Made by a program: the position numbers and the translations under genes
DNA from: Scheffersomyces stipitis CBS 6054
Lineage: Eukaryota > Ascomycota > Pichiomycetes > Serinales > Debaryomycetaceae
Length of the DNA: 64,000 nt
Assembly: GCF_000209165.1 (NCBI RefSeq)
Contig: NC_009047.1
Location: 248,001 to 312,000 of the forward strand
Direction: 5' to 3'
Notes under the pieces: generated by a model
What the model was told of the DNA's origin: nothing
The model's input: the letters and a program-made list of their open reading frames with translations, nothing else
The model's database searches: none
In this document: piece after piece, positions 1-10,075 of the stretch
Numbering within the stretch: position 1 is the stretch's first letter
Layout of the letters: each line of letters opens with the position of its first letter

Positions 1-94
1 CATCATGCTAAAGTTGAGAACGAACTTTTTTTCTTTAGAGAATTGAAAAATCTAGCTTGATATCAACTGTAGATCCAAGTGAACCACGAATACA

Positions 95-1249
95 ATGTCC
101 CTTTTTAGAAAGGTGGGTATATCATGTTACCCCAATATAAGCAATTTGCAAGTCACTTCTCTTGGTGCTGTTAACCAAGTTCGTAATGCCACTAAAAAAG
201 TTTCGGGATCCAAAACGAATAAAAATGATTCGGCTGGTAGACGCTTGGGTCCAAAGGCTCATGAAGGTAACTTCGTTAAGCCTGGACAAATTATTATGAG
301 ACAGAGAGGTAGTAAGATACATCCCGGTGAAAATGTGAAAATTGGAATTGACCACACGATATACGCTGTAGAACCGGGATACGTTCGTTTTTACCACGAT
401 CCTTTTCATCCATTAAGAAAATATGTCGGCGTCTCTCTCAAGAAGGACTTAAACTTACCAACGCCTCATTTCTCACCTCGGGTAAGAAGGTTTGGGTACG
501 AATTGCTAACCGAACCTTCTGAAGCTAAGAAGGAAGAGGATCACATGTCAAGAAAGGAATACACTTATCAACCGAAGTTAGAGGAAGCCTTGAAAGCTGA
601 GAATGAACTCAAAAGCAGAATTACTTCCGAATTTGAAGACGCATTAAGAAATAAATTCAAATTAGTCTTAAATCAAGAAGATTTGAAGGTTGCATTGACA
701 AGATTTTATGATATCTTCCAATTAGTTAAGATTGGGAAGCCCGTCGAAGATGCGAAGATTCAAGCAACATATAATTTTATTCATGATCTCAAGCTTACAG
801 AACGAAGAGCAGAAATTTCAGCCGATGAATTTTTGTCCAAGAAGGCCTACTTCGAGAAATTTTTCTCAAGTCTTGACAGCCAGGTTACTGTTGACGTAGA
901 TGGATCATTAATTGCTTATATTGCCGAAGAAGAGAGACAATCTGAAAGACAAAGAATTTCTAAGACTTTGCATTCGACTTATTCAAACAGAGTTCTCTCG
1001 GTCAAAGAAAGAAAGGAAGTTGAGTCATTAATTTGTACACCAGGTGTATTTGATCTTTTGCAAAGGTATCAACTTAGAACCAAATACACTCCTTCCGTTG
1101 TTCCATTTTCGGTTCCTGATTCGGTCATTGAGATCACTGATGTTAAGAATCCTCCTGAAGGTGTGATTATCCAAAAAATATTTGACGAAGCTGCCAGATC
1201 AACTAGAATAGTAGGTAGACCCAGGGAAGTATTCGCTTTCAGAAAATAG
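95..1249 (+). CDS. MRP7: Mitochondrial large-subunit ribosomal protein bL27m (MRP7)
   Basis: A 384-residue protein close in length to S. cerevisiae Mrp7 (~371). It is a structural protein of the mitochondrial 54S ribosomal subunit, near the peptidyl-transferase centre. Residues 1-32 are basic and hydroxylated without acidic residues, as in a matrix-targeting presequence. Residues ~32-115 carry the bL27 fold signature: ATKKVSGSKTNKND, then SAGRRLGPKAHEG, then PGQIIMRQRGSKIHPG, then a tyrosine-rich YAVEPGYVRFY strand. The long charged C-terminal extension (~120-384) is the fungal mitochondrial addition. The start is the first ATG in frame and leaves only 94 bp of upstream sequence in the window. 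The next gene, RER1, is on the same strand 203 bp downstream. Confidence 0.93.
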   Translation: MSLFRKVGISCYPNISNLQVTSLGAVNQVRNATKKVSGSKTNKNDSAGRRLGPKAHEGNFVKPGQIIMRQRGSKIHPGENVKIGIDHTIYAVEPGYVRFYHDPFHPLRKYVGVSLKKDLNLPTPHFSPRVRRFGYELLTEPSEAKKEEDHMSRKEYTYQPKLEEALKAENELKSRITSEFEDALRNKFKLVLNQEDLKVALTRFYDIFQLVKIGKPVEDAKIQATYNFIHDLKLTERRAEISADEFLSKKAYFEKFFSSLDSQVTVDVDGSLIAYIAEEERQSERQRISKTLHSTYSNRVLSVKERKEVESLICTPGVFDLLQRYQLRTKYTPSVVPFSVPDSVIEITDVKNPPEGVIIQKIFDEAARSTRIVGRPREVFAFRK

Positions 1250-1452
1250 TTATAGTGAACCATACTTGTATATAGCGCAATGATCGTAACTGAACTGAAT
1301 TTTGTAGTGGCACTCGTTTGTTTTTGTGTGACAATCTACCAATGTATACGCGTTGAACAAATTTGAAAAGAAAAAATGAATGCAATGTGTTCAATGTCTC
1401 ATTTCAATCAAGAATTTGCTCGACAAATAAGGCAAGGTTTGAGATAGCAATC

Positions 1453-2028
1453 ATGGCAATCGACTTCTCTGCGAGCTGGATTCAGGAGAATCCAGCCTAT
1501 CAACAGTTTGTGAAAGTTGAAGTAACGTACCAAAAGTTCTTGGATCAAGCTGTGCCACATACAACCAATAGATGGATAGGAACAGCCATTTTGCTTTCGT
1601 TGTTCTTGTTGCGGATATTTGTTTCTCAAGGATGGTATATCATTTGCTATGCTTTAGGTATTTATCTTTTGAACTTGTTTTTGGCGTTTTTGACTCCGAA
1701 ATTTGATCCTTCTTTAGAGCAAGAGCTTAGAAATGAGTCCATCGAAGAAGGAGTTATAGAAGACGAACCTACCCAAGAGGATGAAGAGTTCAGACCTTTT
1801 ATAAGAAGATTACCAGAGTTTAAGTTTTGGTATAACGGTACAAGAGCTACAGTTCTTGCTTTGTTTCTTTCCTTTTGGAGTATATTCGATATTCCCGTAT
1901 TCTGGCCCATTTTGTTGATGTATTTCATTATTTTATTCACATTGACAATGAGAAAACAAATTCAGCATATGATCAAGTACAAGTATTTGCCTTTCGATTT
2001 TGGCAAGACTCGATACAGAAGAAATTGA
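1453..2028 (+). CDS. RER1: ER membrane-protein retrieval receptor Rer1
   Basis: A 191-residue tetra-spanning membrane protein, close to S. cerevisiae Rer1 (188). It returns escaped ER membrane proteins from cis-Golgi to ER in COPI vesicles by reading polar residues in transmembrane segments. Hydrophobic segments lie at about residues 41-57, 60-80, 131-150 and 152-170. The family motifs HTTNRWIGT, LTPKFDPSL, EFKFWYN and KYKYLPFDFGKTRY are all visible. The open frame extends 30 codons upstream to position 1363, but only through a TTG. ATG 1453 (MAIDFSASWIQ) is the only in-frame methionine and gives the family length. The N and C termini face the cytosol in the known family. Confidence 0.94.
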   Translation: MAIDFSASWIQENPAYQQFVKVEVTYQKFLDQAVPHTTNRWIGTAILLSLFLLRIFVSQGWYIICYALGIYLLNLFLAFLTPKFDPSLEQELRNESIEEGVIEDEPTQEDEEFRPFIRRLPEFKFWYNGTRATVLALFLSFWSIFDIPVFWPILLMYFIILFTLTMRKQIQHMIKYKYLPFDFGKTRYRRN

Positions 2029-3217
2029 TTTGCAAGAAATAAGAGAAGATTAGCTTCAAAGAGATTGATCTACATGGAAATTCAGAATATCCTAATTGCT
2101 AAGAGTATGCCAATCTGAATTCTTCTTTCATCCTGCTGTTAAATTTTACTATGTACATATTCAGAACGTTTTAATGTATGTATAATTCAATTAGGTATTA
2201 CGATTAAAATTTGTATGGACATAATAGAACAAAAACTATATACTTCGCCAATTCTGGTCACGTGATGATAATTTGAACCCTAGAAACAGAATGTTGGCTC
2301 GAGGCGCTAATATGATTAGATTTCCGAATATGATTTCTCATCAAATACAATTTCTATATTGGAGATGCGCTGCTAGTACGAGTATGTGATAACTGTAGTT
2401 GTCGCAAATACTACGATAGAGCCAACGCAGGCGTATCGTTATTGACTAGCGGTTCAAGGCATTTCTCGTTCTTGCGAAGGTGCTTCGGTCAAAACTCTTC
2501 GAATGGATCTTTCTTCGTCGATTGGAGTGTTACAGTCTACCTTGCACTTGCTCGAAATCAAGAGTTTTTATTCATTAGCATTGTTTACTTGCTGAGAGAA
2601 ATGGGAAAGATCAACTATGTCGCTATCCAGTTTCGGTTTTTCTGGACTCTATGGATGTTGTAAATCATTCTCTGGATTCGTTCAACATCAAGAAACTAAT
2701 CATTAGTAAAGGCTCTCTTTACTTCAAATGTTGAAACCATTATTCCCTTTTAGGTGGACCTTCAGTATAATAGAGATAGTAGAGAGTATAAAGGTCCTCG
2801 TTCTTGAAGTTAGATAGCTTGAATATTAGCAATGCTAAAGAAGTCGAAAAGTCACCATTCGGTTTATTCGACTTCTCAGCAAACGAAAACGGGATGTATT
2901 CAGTCTTAGAATCAAGGTCCAATTTTCATTAGATAGTCTATCCTTACCTCAATTGAAGTTAGTAAACACGTTATGTATGATACAGATGGTCGATCCGGAA
3001 ATATTTATACCTCACTGTATCTGAATAGTCTTATATAGAATTTTTCATGTCACTCTCTCTCTATGAATTGTAGTGCATCTATGCTAAGTTTTGTAAGGTC
3101 CTGCATAATTACTGTACTTTGGTGTCGACTTCAGGATCCGCTTCACCCCTAATTCAAAAAAAGGCTGTACCAAGTGAATCAATTGCACTCATTCAATACA
3201 TGACAATAGGATAAGAC
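2029..3217. other. Intergenic region RER1-SLA2, no convincing gene
   Basis: This stretch of 1189 bp lies between the RER1 stop and the SLA2 ATG. Short open frames at 2442-2663 (+) and 2740-2922 (-) start only at TTG and show no recognisable domain. A Cbf1/E-box type palindrome (GTCACGTG, 2257-2264) is present. I see no tRNA box pair and no LTR. The last few hundred bases should contain the SLA2 promoter, but I cannot single out its elements. Confidence 0.5.
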
Positions 3218-6200
3218 ATGAGTCGTGCTGAAGTTGACTTGCAGAATAGCGTCAAGAAGGCGTGCAACAATGATGAAGTTCCTCCAAAAAGAAAGCATGT
3301 CAGAGCTTGTATTGTCTACACTTGGGACCACAAGAACTCAAGGGCATTCTGGAATGCTGTAAAGATTCAGCCATTGCAAAGTGACGAAGTTCAATTATTC
3401 AAGGCATTGATAATGATTCACAAAGTTTTACAGGAGGGCCATCCAAATACTTTGAAAGACGCCTATCGTAACAGGGACTTTCTTTCTTCCTTGTCCTCGG
3501 TATTTCCATCCCATGGAACAGCTTATGGGAGATTGATCAATCAGTACGATAGATTCATACTCCAAAAATTGGATTTCCATCGTAACAACCCCGGCTTCAA
3601 TGGGATTTTTGAATATGAAGAGTATATTTCGTTGAGAGCTGTTAATGATCCCAACGAAGGATTTGAGTCTATTTTCCAATTGATGGACTTACAGGATCTG
3701 ATCAACGATTTGCAGAAGTTGATTTTTGCCACTATTAACCAAACCCCAAACAATTTGTGCAAGGTAAGTGCATTGGTTCCTTTGATTTCGGAATCTTATG
3801 GTATTTACAAATTTTGTACCTCCATGTTGAGAGCCATGTACCAGCAATTGGGTGATGATGAAGCATTGAAGATGCTCTTCGAGAGATTCGATTCGCAACA
3901 TTTTGTTCTTAGAGACTTTTATACAGATTGTCATGCTATCAAATTTTTGACCAGTTTGATCACGATTCCACGGTTATCAAACAACCCACCTAACTTGCAA
4001 GTGACAGATGAGGGAACACCAATTTCAAGACCAAGGTCTGTAAGCACTGAAAACACACCTCAAATTTCGTCTCAGCCAACCTCAAATTTTGAAGCCCCAC
4101 CAAATCCTCCACCAGCAGTAGATCAGCTTTTTAACCAGCAAACTGGAATCTTATTCCAACAACAACAGGAGCAAGAAAGAATTCAACGTGATTTGGAAAT
4201 GCAGCGTCTACAACAACTTGAACAGCAACAGTTGCAACAGCGTCTCTTCGAAGAGCAGCAACGTGAACAAGAGAAACGATTTGTTCAGGAACAGCAGGCG
4301 TTGCAACAACAACAAAGCCAACAACAGCAGACTCGAGTATCTGAACTTGAACATGATTTGTTGATGTTCAAGAATCAGTATGATAATGACCAGCTGTTGT
4401 TGCAGCAATATGATGCACGAGTTAAGAATTTGGAAACTGAGTTAATGAATTTTAACAACACGGCAACACAACAGATTGCATCAAAAGACGAACAGATCAA
4501 GAACTTGGAAGACCAAATCCTAAATTGGACCAAAAAGTATGAGTCCTTGGCAAAATTGTATTCCCAGTTGCGTCAAGAGCATTTGAATTTGTTATCCAAA
4601 TTTAAGAAAATTCAACAAAAGATCAATAGTGCTCAGGAATCAATTTTGAAAAAGGAAAAATTCGAAAAAGACTTGAAAGCAAAAACTGTTGAGTTGGCTG
4701 ATTTGATTCGTGAACGTGATAGAGCTCGCATGGACTTAGATAGAGTTAGGGCTAGCAAAGATCAAGAAATCGAAAATTTGAATGCTGAACTTAGAGAATT
4801 GAACAGTCAAGCTAGTGAATCCGGAAAATTACAGTCGTTGAACCTATCAAACATAATCTCTAAACACGAAACTGAAATGAATCTGTTAAGAAGAGAATTA
4901 GCACAAAAGGATTTGAGATTGAAGGATGCAGGTGATTCATTTGAATTGCAAGACCGATTGAAAGAAAAAGATATAGAGTTAGAAATTGCTCAAGAATCAT
5001 TGAAGTATGCACTTGAAGAGTTATCAATCTCAAAAAATGACAACGAAGACGTCGTCAATGCCGAGATTGATCATATTTTGTTGAAGAATATCGATAAACT
5101 CCGGAATTTGATTGACATTTTCTTGGAAAACAATATTAAAAGAGTTCAAGATATCAAGCATGAACTTTCTTCACCAATGCAAGCAGGCAATTTGAATTCT
5201 ACACCTGAATATCTCCTTTCTATTGTTGAGCTTTGTCAAGACACTGCAAATGATTTTGCAACCACTTTCAACAGCTTTATTGCTGAAGGAAAGCAAGCAT
5301 ACGATGATAATGATAACACTTATTCGGAAATTATTTTGTCCAGTTCTGAATTGACTGCGTCGGTGAATGACTTGATGTTGAATTCTAAGGGTATTACAAA
5401 ACTGATACAAAAGCTGGAAGAAGATAATCTTCTATCATTGGTCTCTAATACTTTGTCCAGTACTGAGAAATATTTTCGAGAATTGAAATCTGACCGTTTG
5501 AACACTTTCAGCGATGATGAAGATCGGATTGACAGCGTTATTGATTCAAATTTGACCTTACAAAATGATCTTCAGGCTATAGTCCAATTTGTTGAAAGCT
5601 TGAGTTCTAACAGAGGAATCCTGAGACTGGGTAATTTGGAAGACTTACTCAATAACGAAATGGAACACACTGCTCAAACAGTTGACTCTGCTTCCAAATT
5701 CTTGGATAAGTTGTTGCAGAACCCAAATATCCATGGTGGTAATTTAGAAGTTCATGAGGCTTTACTTTCTGCAGCCAAGGCAGTTACGCTAGCTGTGACT
5801 CTCTTGATTTCAGCAGCAACTGAATCTCAACGAGAAATTGTTAACAAGGGAAGAGGTTCTCAATCGAGAATTGAGTTTTACAAGAAGAACAGCAGGTGGA
5901 CGGAAGGCTTAATTAGTGCATCAAAGGCAGTAGCTGGAGCAACAAATGTCTTGATTCAGACGGCTGACGGTGTATTGCTGGAGTCTAACTCTCATGAACA
6001 ATTGATCGTGGCTTCCAATGAGGTTGCTGCTTCTACTGCTCAATTGGTTGCTGCATCCCGTGTCAAAGCTAATTTCACTTCTAAAACTCAAGAGAATCTT
6101 GAGGTTGCATCCAGTAAAGTTTCAACTGCATGTAAGTCTTTAGTTTCTAAAGTACAGGCCTTATTGGAAGTTGAAGAAAGCAGCCAACACGATGTTGATC

Positions 6201-6352
6201 TCAGCAAGCTTACTCCTTATGAAGGTAAGACCATTGAAATGGAACAGCAAGTAGAAATCTTGAAATTGGAAAACAAGTTGAACGCTGCTCGGAAGAGACT
6301 TGGAGAAATCAGAAAGCATGGCTATAGGGATGATGACAGCGACAATGAGTAA
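3218..6352 (+). CDS. SLA2: Endocytic clathrin/actin adaptor Sla2 (HIP1R family)
   Basis: A 1044-residue protein that couples the plasma membrane and clathrin coat to cortical actin during endocytosis. The ANTH phosphoinositide-binding domain occupies ~1-275 and contains the family signature KRKHVRACIVYTWDH (residues ~24-38). Residues ~300-375 are Pro/Gln-rich with long glutamine runs. Residues ~380-640 are a long coiled coil that dimerises and binds clathrin light chain. The C-terminal THATCH (I/LWEQ) actin-binding module is at ~800-1010, with SAAKAVTLAVTLL, SKAVAGATNVL and AASTAQLVAASRVKANF. S. cerevisiae Sla2 is 968 residues; the extra length is mostly in the glutamine-rich linker. CTG codon 921 (5978-5980) sits where fungal homologues tend to have Ser. 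Downstream lies the retrotransposon block. Confidence 0.96.
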   Translation: MSRAEVDLQNSVKKACNNDEVPPKRKHVRACIVYTWDHKNSRAFWNAVKIQPLQSDEVQLFKALIMIHKVLQEGHPNTLKDAYRNRDFLSSLSSVFPSHGTAYGRLINQYDRFILQKLDFHRNNPGFNGIFEYEEYISLRAVNDPNEGFESIFQLMDLQDLINDLQKLIFATINQTPNNLCKVSALVPLISESYGIYKFCTSMLRAMYQQLGDDEALKMLFERFDSQHFVLRDFYTDCHAIKFLTSLITIPRLSNNPPNLQVTDEGTPISRPRSVSTENTPQISSQPTSNFEAPPNPPPAVDQLFNQQTGILFQQQQEQERIQRDLEMQRLQQLEQQQLQQRLFEEQQREQEKRFVQEQQALQQQQSQQQQTRVSELEHDLLMFKNQYDNDQLLLQQYDARVKNLETELMNFNNTATQQIASKDEQIKNLEDQILNWTKKYESLAKLYSQLRQEHLNLLSKFKKIQQKINSAQESILKKEKFEKDLKAKTVELADLIRERDRARMDLDRVRASKDQEIENLNAELRELNSQASESGKLQSLNLSNIISKHETEMNLLRRELAQKDLRLKDAGDSFELQDRLKEKDIELEIAQESLKYALEELSISKNDNEDVVNAEIDHILLKNIDKLRNLIDIFLENNIKRVQDIKHELSSPMQAGNLNSTPEYLLSIVELCQDTANDFATTFNSFIAEGKQAYDDNDNTYSEIILSSSELTASVNDLMLNSKGITKLIQKLEEDNLLSLVSNTLSSTEKYFRELKSDRLNTFSDDEDRIDSVIDSNLTLQNDLQAIVQFVESLSSNRGILRLGNLEDLLNNEMEHTAQTVDSASKFLDKLLQNPNIHGGNLEVHEALLSAAKAVTLAVTLLISAATESQREIVNKGRGSQSRIEFYKKNSRWTEGLISASKAVAGATNVLIQTADGVLLESNSHEQLIVASNEVAASTAQLVAASRVKANFTSKTQENLEVASSKVSTACKSLVSKVQALLEVEESSQHDVDLSKLTPYEGKTIEMEQQVEILKLENKLNAARKRLGEIRKHGYRDDDSDNE

Positions 6353-6793
6353 TTTTAAATACTTTCAGTACTCTTGATATCTTACCTTGAACAAACTTAG
6401 AAAAGTTACTATTTCCTTTTTACATACAATACTTTAGTACATTGTTTTTACCCTTTACATATGTAAATTGAAATTTAGAAATTGAATTTTTAATAGTAGG
6501 TTGAGTCGATTCCAAAAGATTAACCTCCCTTTAAAAAAGAATTACCCTGTAGAAAAAATGCATGAGCAAAATAATCAATCTAAATGAGCATCGTTAACTA
6601 CGAGGGCACATCCAAAATCCATCTTTGACTCATATAAATGTACAACAGGCTCATATTTTTAGGTAAGCTTAATCCTTTTTCATGCATTTGCCTGGTTTGT
6701 AGTTTTTTTTTTAATTGAATGTTCCTCGCAAGAAATGACGCGCCAATTCACGTATAGTTGTTCATAACTGTTGAACTGATAGTTGTTCATAAC
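6353..6793. other. Intergenic gap between SLA2 and the retrotransposon block
   Basis: AT-rich non-coding sequence holding the SLA2 3' region. A poly-T run near 6703 is the only simple sequence of note. No gene, tRNA or complete LTR is visible before 6794. Confidence 0.6.
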
Positions 6794-6803
6794 TGTTGAA
6801 CTG
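6754..6803. repeat. 25-bp tandem duplication across the left LTR border
   Basis: Two exact 25-bp copies (6754-6778 and 6779-6803). Each ends with the first ten bases of the minus-oriented LTR (TGTTGAACTG), so the duplication overlaps the outer edge of the retrotransposon block. It probably arose when this border was rearranged. Confidence 0.85.
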
Positions 6804-7172
6804 ATTGCTTTGGAATCTCACTATTTTGTATTCATAATGTAGAATAGCAATTGATTAAGTTATTTAGGAAAGATATTTTCCATATATAAGAAGAAAAGTT
6901 GAAGAAAATTAGAAAAGAGAAGGGGAAGTAAGACCACTTAAATAGATTCCAATCCAACACAGGCTGACCCACATCAGGATCAAATGAAACTAGATCAGCA
7001 GAATTTCAGATTAGTTGATCTTAATTGTTTCTCATTGGTAAATGTTAACTTATCATCTTAATGTGTGGCGACTATTATGTCTAAATGGCTGCAAATCCTG
7101 CACTTATAAAATTTACGCATTGGATTGAACATATAGAATATGCCTTTAGGTTCAATATTAGCATATTCAACA
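6794..7172 (-). mobile_element. Divergent family-A LTR (A' subtype), left edge of block
   Basis: A 379-bp LTR in minus orientation, running from TGTTGAACTG to GCATATTCAACA. It keeps the A-family layout (gag start region, TATA-like TTTAAG, GGATTTGCAGCC homology) but has many substitutions against the 393-bp A LTRs. Its closest relative in the window is the inverted copy at 48686-49074. The five bases outside (ATAAC) do not match the bases at its inner border. It serves as the 3' LTR of the chimeric piece 7173-9738, but no polypurine tract lies next to it. Confidence 0.85.
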
Positions 7173-7549
7173 CATGCATCGGGAAGAACTTATGATACAC
7201 CAATAAGGAATCAGGAAAAAGTAAGTTTATGCTTAGTGAGCAAAGTCACTAAACATAAATTTACAACAGTTCCCTCTTATGACGATGCTGTGGCTCACAA
7301 GAGGGTTAGAATTGAATACATAAGTGACTACGAAGGAGGTTCTCCGGAGTCTTTAAATGATGATCCAAATGATGAAGATTACCAGATGTCAGACGAAGAA
7401 ATGTGGAAATTCAAAGCATGCGTTCACTGCTACTACAAGTGTTTTAGGTAGCCCCAAGACTCCCAATAGCTATAGCGAAGCTGTCGGAAGCCAAGATACT
7501 GGGACATGGATAGAAGCTATGAACGATGAAATGTCTGAGACAGGGGTAG
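7173..7549 (+). pseudogene. Family-D copia pol fragment (integrase-RT linker and RT start), left copy
   Basis: Translation on + gives KRVRIEYISDYEGG, then a DDPNDEDY acidic stretch. After a frameshift near 7440 it gives TPNSYSEAVGSQDTGTWIEA MNDEMSE in the next frame. This matches the start of the reverse transcriptase in families A (PRTYEEATNS...RWIEAMNKE) and B (PNTYEEAINS...KWIEAMNTE), but the sequence belongs to neither. I label it family D. It is antisense to the A pol fragment that follows and is repeated in inverted orientation at 48310-48685. The apparent 103-codon ORF starting at 7140 begins inside the LTR and is not a gene. Confidence 0.75.
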
Positions 7550-9738
7550 AGGAGGAGGTGAGGAGTGGAGGACACCGTGTCGGAGGCGTCCTCCATTTCC
7601 ATATTAGAAGTAGGACGAATAAGCGGAAGGGGATCCATGTCGGAGGCATCCTCCATTTCCGAGTCGTGATAAGAAGAAAAATCATCCGAATCCATCACCA
7701 CGATGTCCATATAGGTTGACGGATCTGGGTATTCTTCCTGATCCAGCAGAACATCCATAGAGGAGCGCGTGGAGATCAAAGGTGACGAACGGGGATGAGT
7801 ACCGTATTGCTCAGGAGCATCGAAGAATTCCTGATCAGAGACCACCTCCATGCCATAGCCATCTTCAGACATAGACTCAGGCTCAGTATACGTAGAGTCT
7901 ATTTCCATGGGTATGGCCGATGAAGATCCAGGGATAGTGGGTGGAGCCTCAACCGCAGGATGAGGAAGACCGAGAGGAGCAGTAGGAGCAGATAGTCTAT
8001 TGCGAGGAACAGGAAGAAGGGAGGGTACTGTACGAGGTGCTGGAAGTGAAGGTACCGTACGAGGTGCTGGAAGAGATGGCACCTTACGAGTTGAAGGAAG
8101 GGAGGGTACCTTACGAGGAGCAGTAAGAGTTGGTACCTCACGAGAAGCAGTGAGAGTTGGTACCTCACGAGAAGCAGGAGCTGTATAGGAGTCGTCGGAC
8201 AGCTCGTAGGAATCAGAGGGAGGCAGATCGGACCTCTGAGCCAGAACAACGGCACGGGATGGTGCGGTTAGGGCCGCAGAAGTAGAAGGTACCAGAGTAT
8301 CAGAAGGTACCGGAGCAGAAGTAGGCGCCGGAGTAGGAGAAGGTACCAGAATAGGAGAAGGCACCGGTGTAGGAGTCGACGGAGGCTGCGACAGAGGAGT
8401 AGTAGATGCAGCAGGAGAGACCGGTGCCGAAGCAGACGACAGAGCGGCAGATGAACCTGGCGATTGAGCAACAGTACTGTCAGATGGCGTGGATGGAGGC
8501 GAGGGAGATGGGGGCAGAGACACACGAGGACCCTGAGTGAGGCCTGGAGCGGGTGCCAGAATAGAAGGAAAACTTCCACCACCACTACCACCACCACCAA
8601 TGGAGGTAGCCGACACGACAGTAGACGTCAGAGGTCTTGCAAAAAGAAAGACATTTTCCTGGAACCGAACATGAGAAGAGGTAATCACTTGTCTGGTAGC
8701 GAGATCATAAACAAGATGAGCTTTCCGAAACGGATCAGATCCAAGATAAACACCCTTGATTGCACGAGCGACCAACTTCAGTTGACGGTGATTAGGTGGA
8801 ACATTCACAAAGGCAGCACACCCAAACACTTTAAGTTGAGATAAGATAGGCCTCGCGCCATGCCAGAGTTCAAATGGCGGGCGATTTTGGAGAACAGGTG
8901 TTGGTAGCCGGTTTAGGAGAAATGCAGCATGTTGGAGTGCATGCGGGTAGAGGGGCGAAGGAAGAGAGCTCGCAGTAATCATGGTACGCGTTTTATCAAG
9001 AACGGAGCGAATCGCTCTTTCAGCACGTCCATTTTGATGTGAGTTACCAGGCACAGTGAGCTGGGTCTGGCTACCTTCTGCCGCAAAGAAAGAAGTAAGC
9101 GTCAGATTGACGAACTCACCTCCATTGTCAGAACGAAAGTTACAGACACGGTAGCCACCACGACTGGAGAAGTGGTTTGTCCATGCCTTAATAACTTTGA
9201 TAATGAAGTCCGCAGCATCCGATTTCTTGAGGATAGGGCCAACAGCTTTGAAGCGAGTAAAGTCGTCAAGTAGAATACAAAAATAAAACAACGAGGAGGG
9301 ACCACCGGCATGAGGACCGGACAAATCACAGTGAAGAAGTTGCAAGGGAGCAAATGTGACTGGGCCGGTGGTCGTTTTGGGAATCACCCGAGTGCTCTTG
9401 GAGCTAAGACATGCTTCACATGAAATCGAGTCGTGAACAGCCGTGCGAGGCATGTTCGGATATTTCAAGGCCAGACGAACGACAGTCGGAGAAGGGTGGC
9501 CAAGGCGAGCATGGACAAGAGCAGAGGCAGAAACAGGAGCAGTGGCCGAGTAGGCAGAGTGGTTAGCCCGCGAGACAGTCGAGGGGCTGACAATTTCGAG
9601 ACACAGCAAGTAAAGATTTCTCAGGTCTCTGGTAGCAAGTTGGCCATACTTAGGGTGAACAATGTCATCATGAGAGATAACAAGTTTGTCACCAGTAGTA
9701 GTAACAGCCAGGGTGAGAAGATTCTGAGTACTGTCAGG
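7550..9738 (-). pseudogene. Family-A pol fragment (GAG-pre-integrase, integrase, linker), left copy
   Basis: An open minus-strand frame covers the zinc-binding HARLGHPS...CEAC module, the integrase core (HCDLSGPH, RSDNGGEF, NGRAERA) and the Pro/Ser-rich linker. It then crosses into D sequence, so it has no reverse transcriptase or RNase H. Gag and protease are lost at 9738, where a family-B LTR begins. It contains variants shared with the right-hand chimera (e.g. the GGTTGAC change near 7714), which shows common descent. The integrase core residues appear intact, but the piece cannot make a complete polyprotein. Confidence 0.85.
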
Positions 9739-10075
9739 TGTCGAAATCCGGTATTAGATAAAGTTTGATAATGCATAAATATGCATGATCTAGAAAATAT
9801 CGTAGATACCGGATATTAATAATCTAATAGATTTGGCTGCAACTCTTGTGAGAGCCAATCAAAATATTCATGATAAGGATATGGTAGTAATAGAAAACAC
9901 AGTGGCAGGTATACAGAGATGATAGGAGAACCCCACACGGACATATGGAAACAGATGTGGAGAAAGGTCTCAACCCCACAGCTATGAGATGAACGTGATG
10001 CAGAGAATAGGATCCATGAGATATTGAACAAGAATCACATGGAGCATGTGAGTGTGAGACAACAACATAAATAAG
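9739..10075 (+). mobile_element. Truncated family-B LTR (B' subtype)
   Basis: Begins TGTCGAAATCCGG and follows the B LTR for ~337 bp to ...AACATAAATAAG, then stops before the gag start. Base changes place it with the B5 LTR (34280-34748) rather than with the intact B2 LTRs. It interrupts family-A pol at 9738. Its terminal TGTCG replaces the usual TGTTG. Confidence 0.85.

Noticed and set aside
1363..1452. N-terminal extension of RER1
   Set aside because: The only upstream start is TTG; the family length and the conserved N terminus begin at ATG 1453.
2257..2328. CDEI-like GTCACGTG followed 56 bp later by TTTCCGAA, recalling a point centromere
   Set aside because: The spacer is short and not AT-rich enough for CDEII, the CDEIII match is only the core palindrome, and point centromeres are limited to Saccharomycetaceae. 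An ordinary Cbf1/E-box is more likely.
6495..6530. tRNA B-box-like GAGTCGATTCC
   Set aside because: No matching A box or cloverleaf can be formed, and it differs from the consensus at two positions.
2029..6793. Mating-type locus next to SLA2 (SLA2 flanks MAT in many yeasts)
   Set aside because: No homeodomain, alpha-box or HMG-like protein is visible on either side of SLA2.
7140..7451. 103-codon ORF as a stand-alone gene (also 48407-48718)
   Set aside because: Its first codons are LTR sequence and the rest is the linker of a copia pol fragment. It ends at a frameshift before the RT start.
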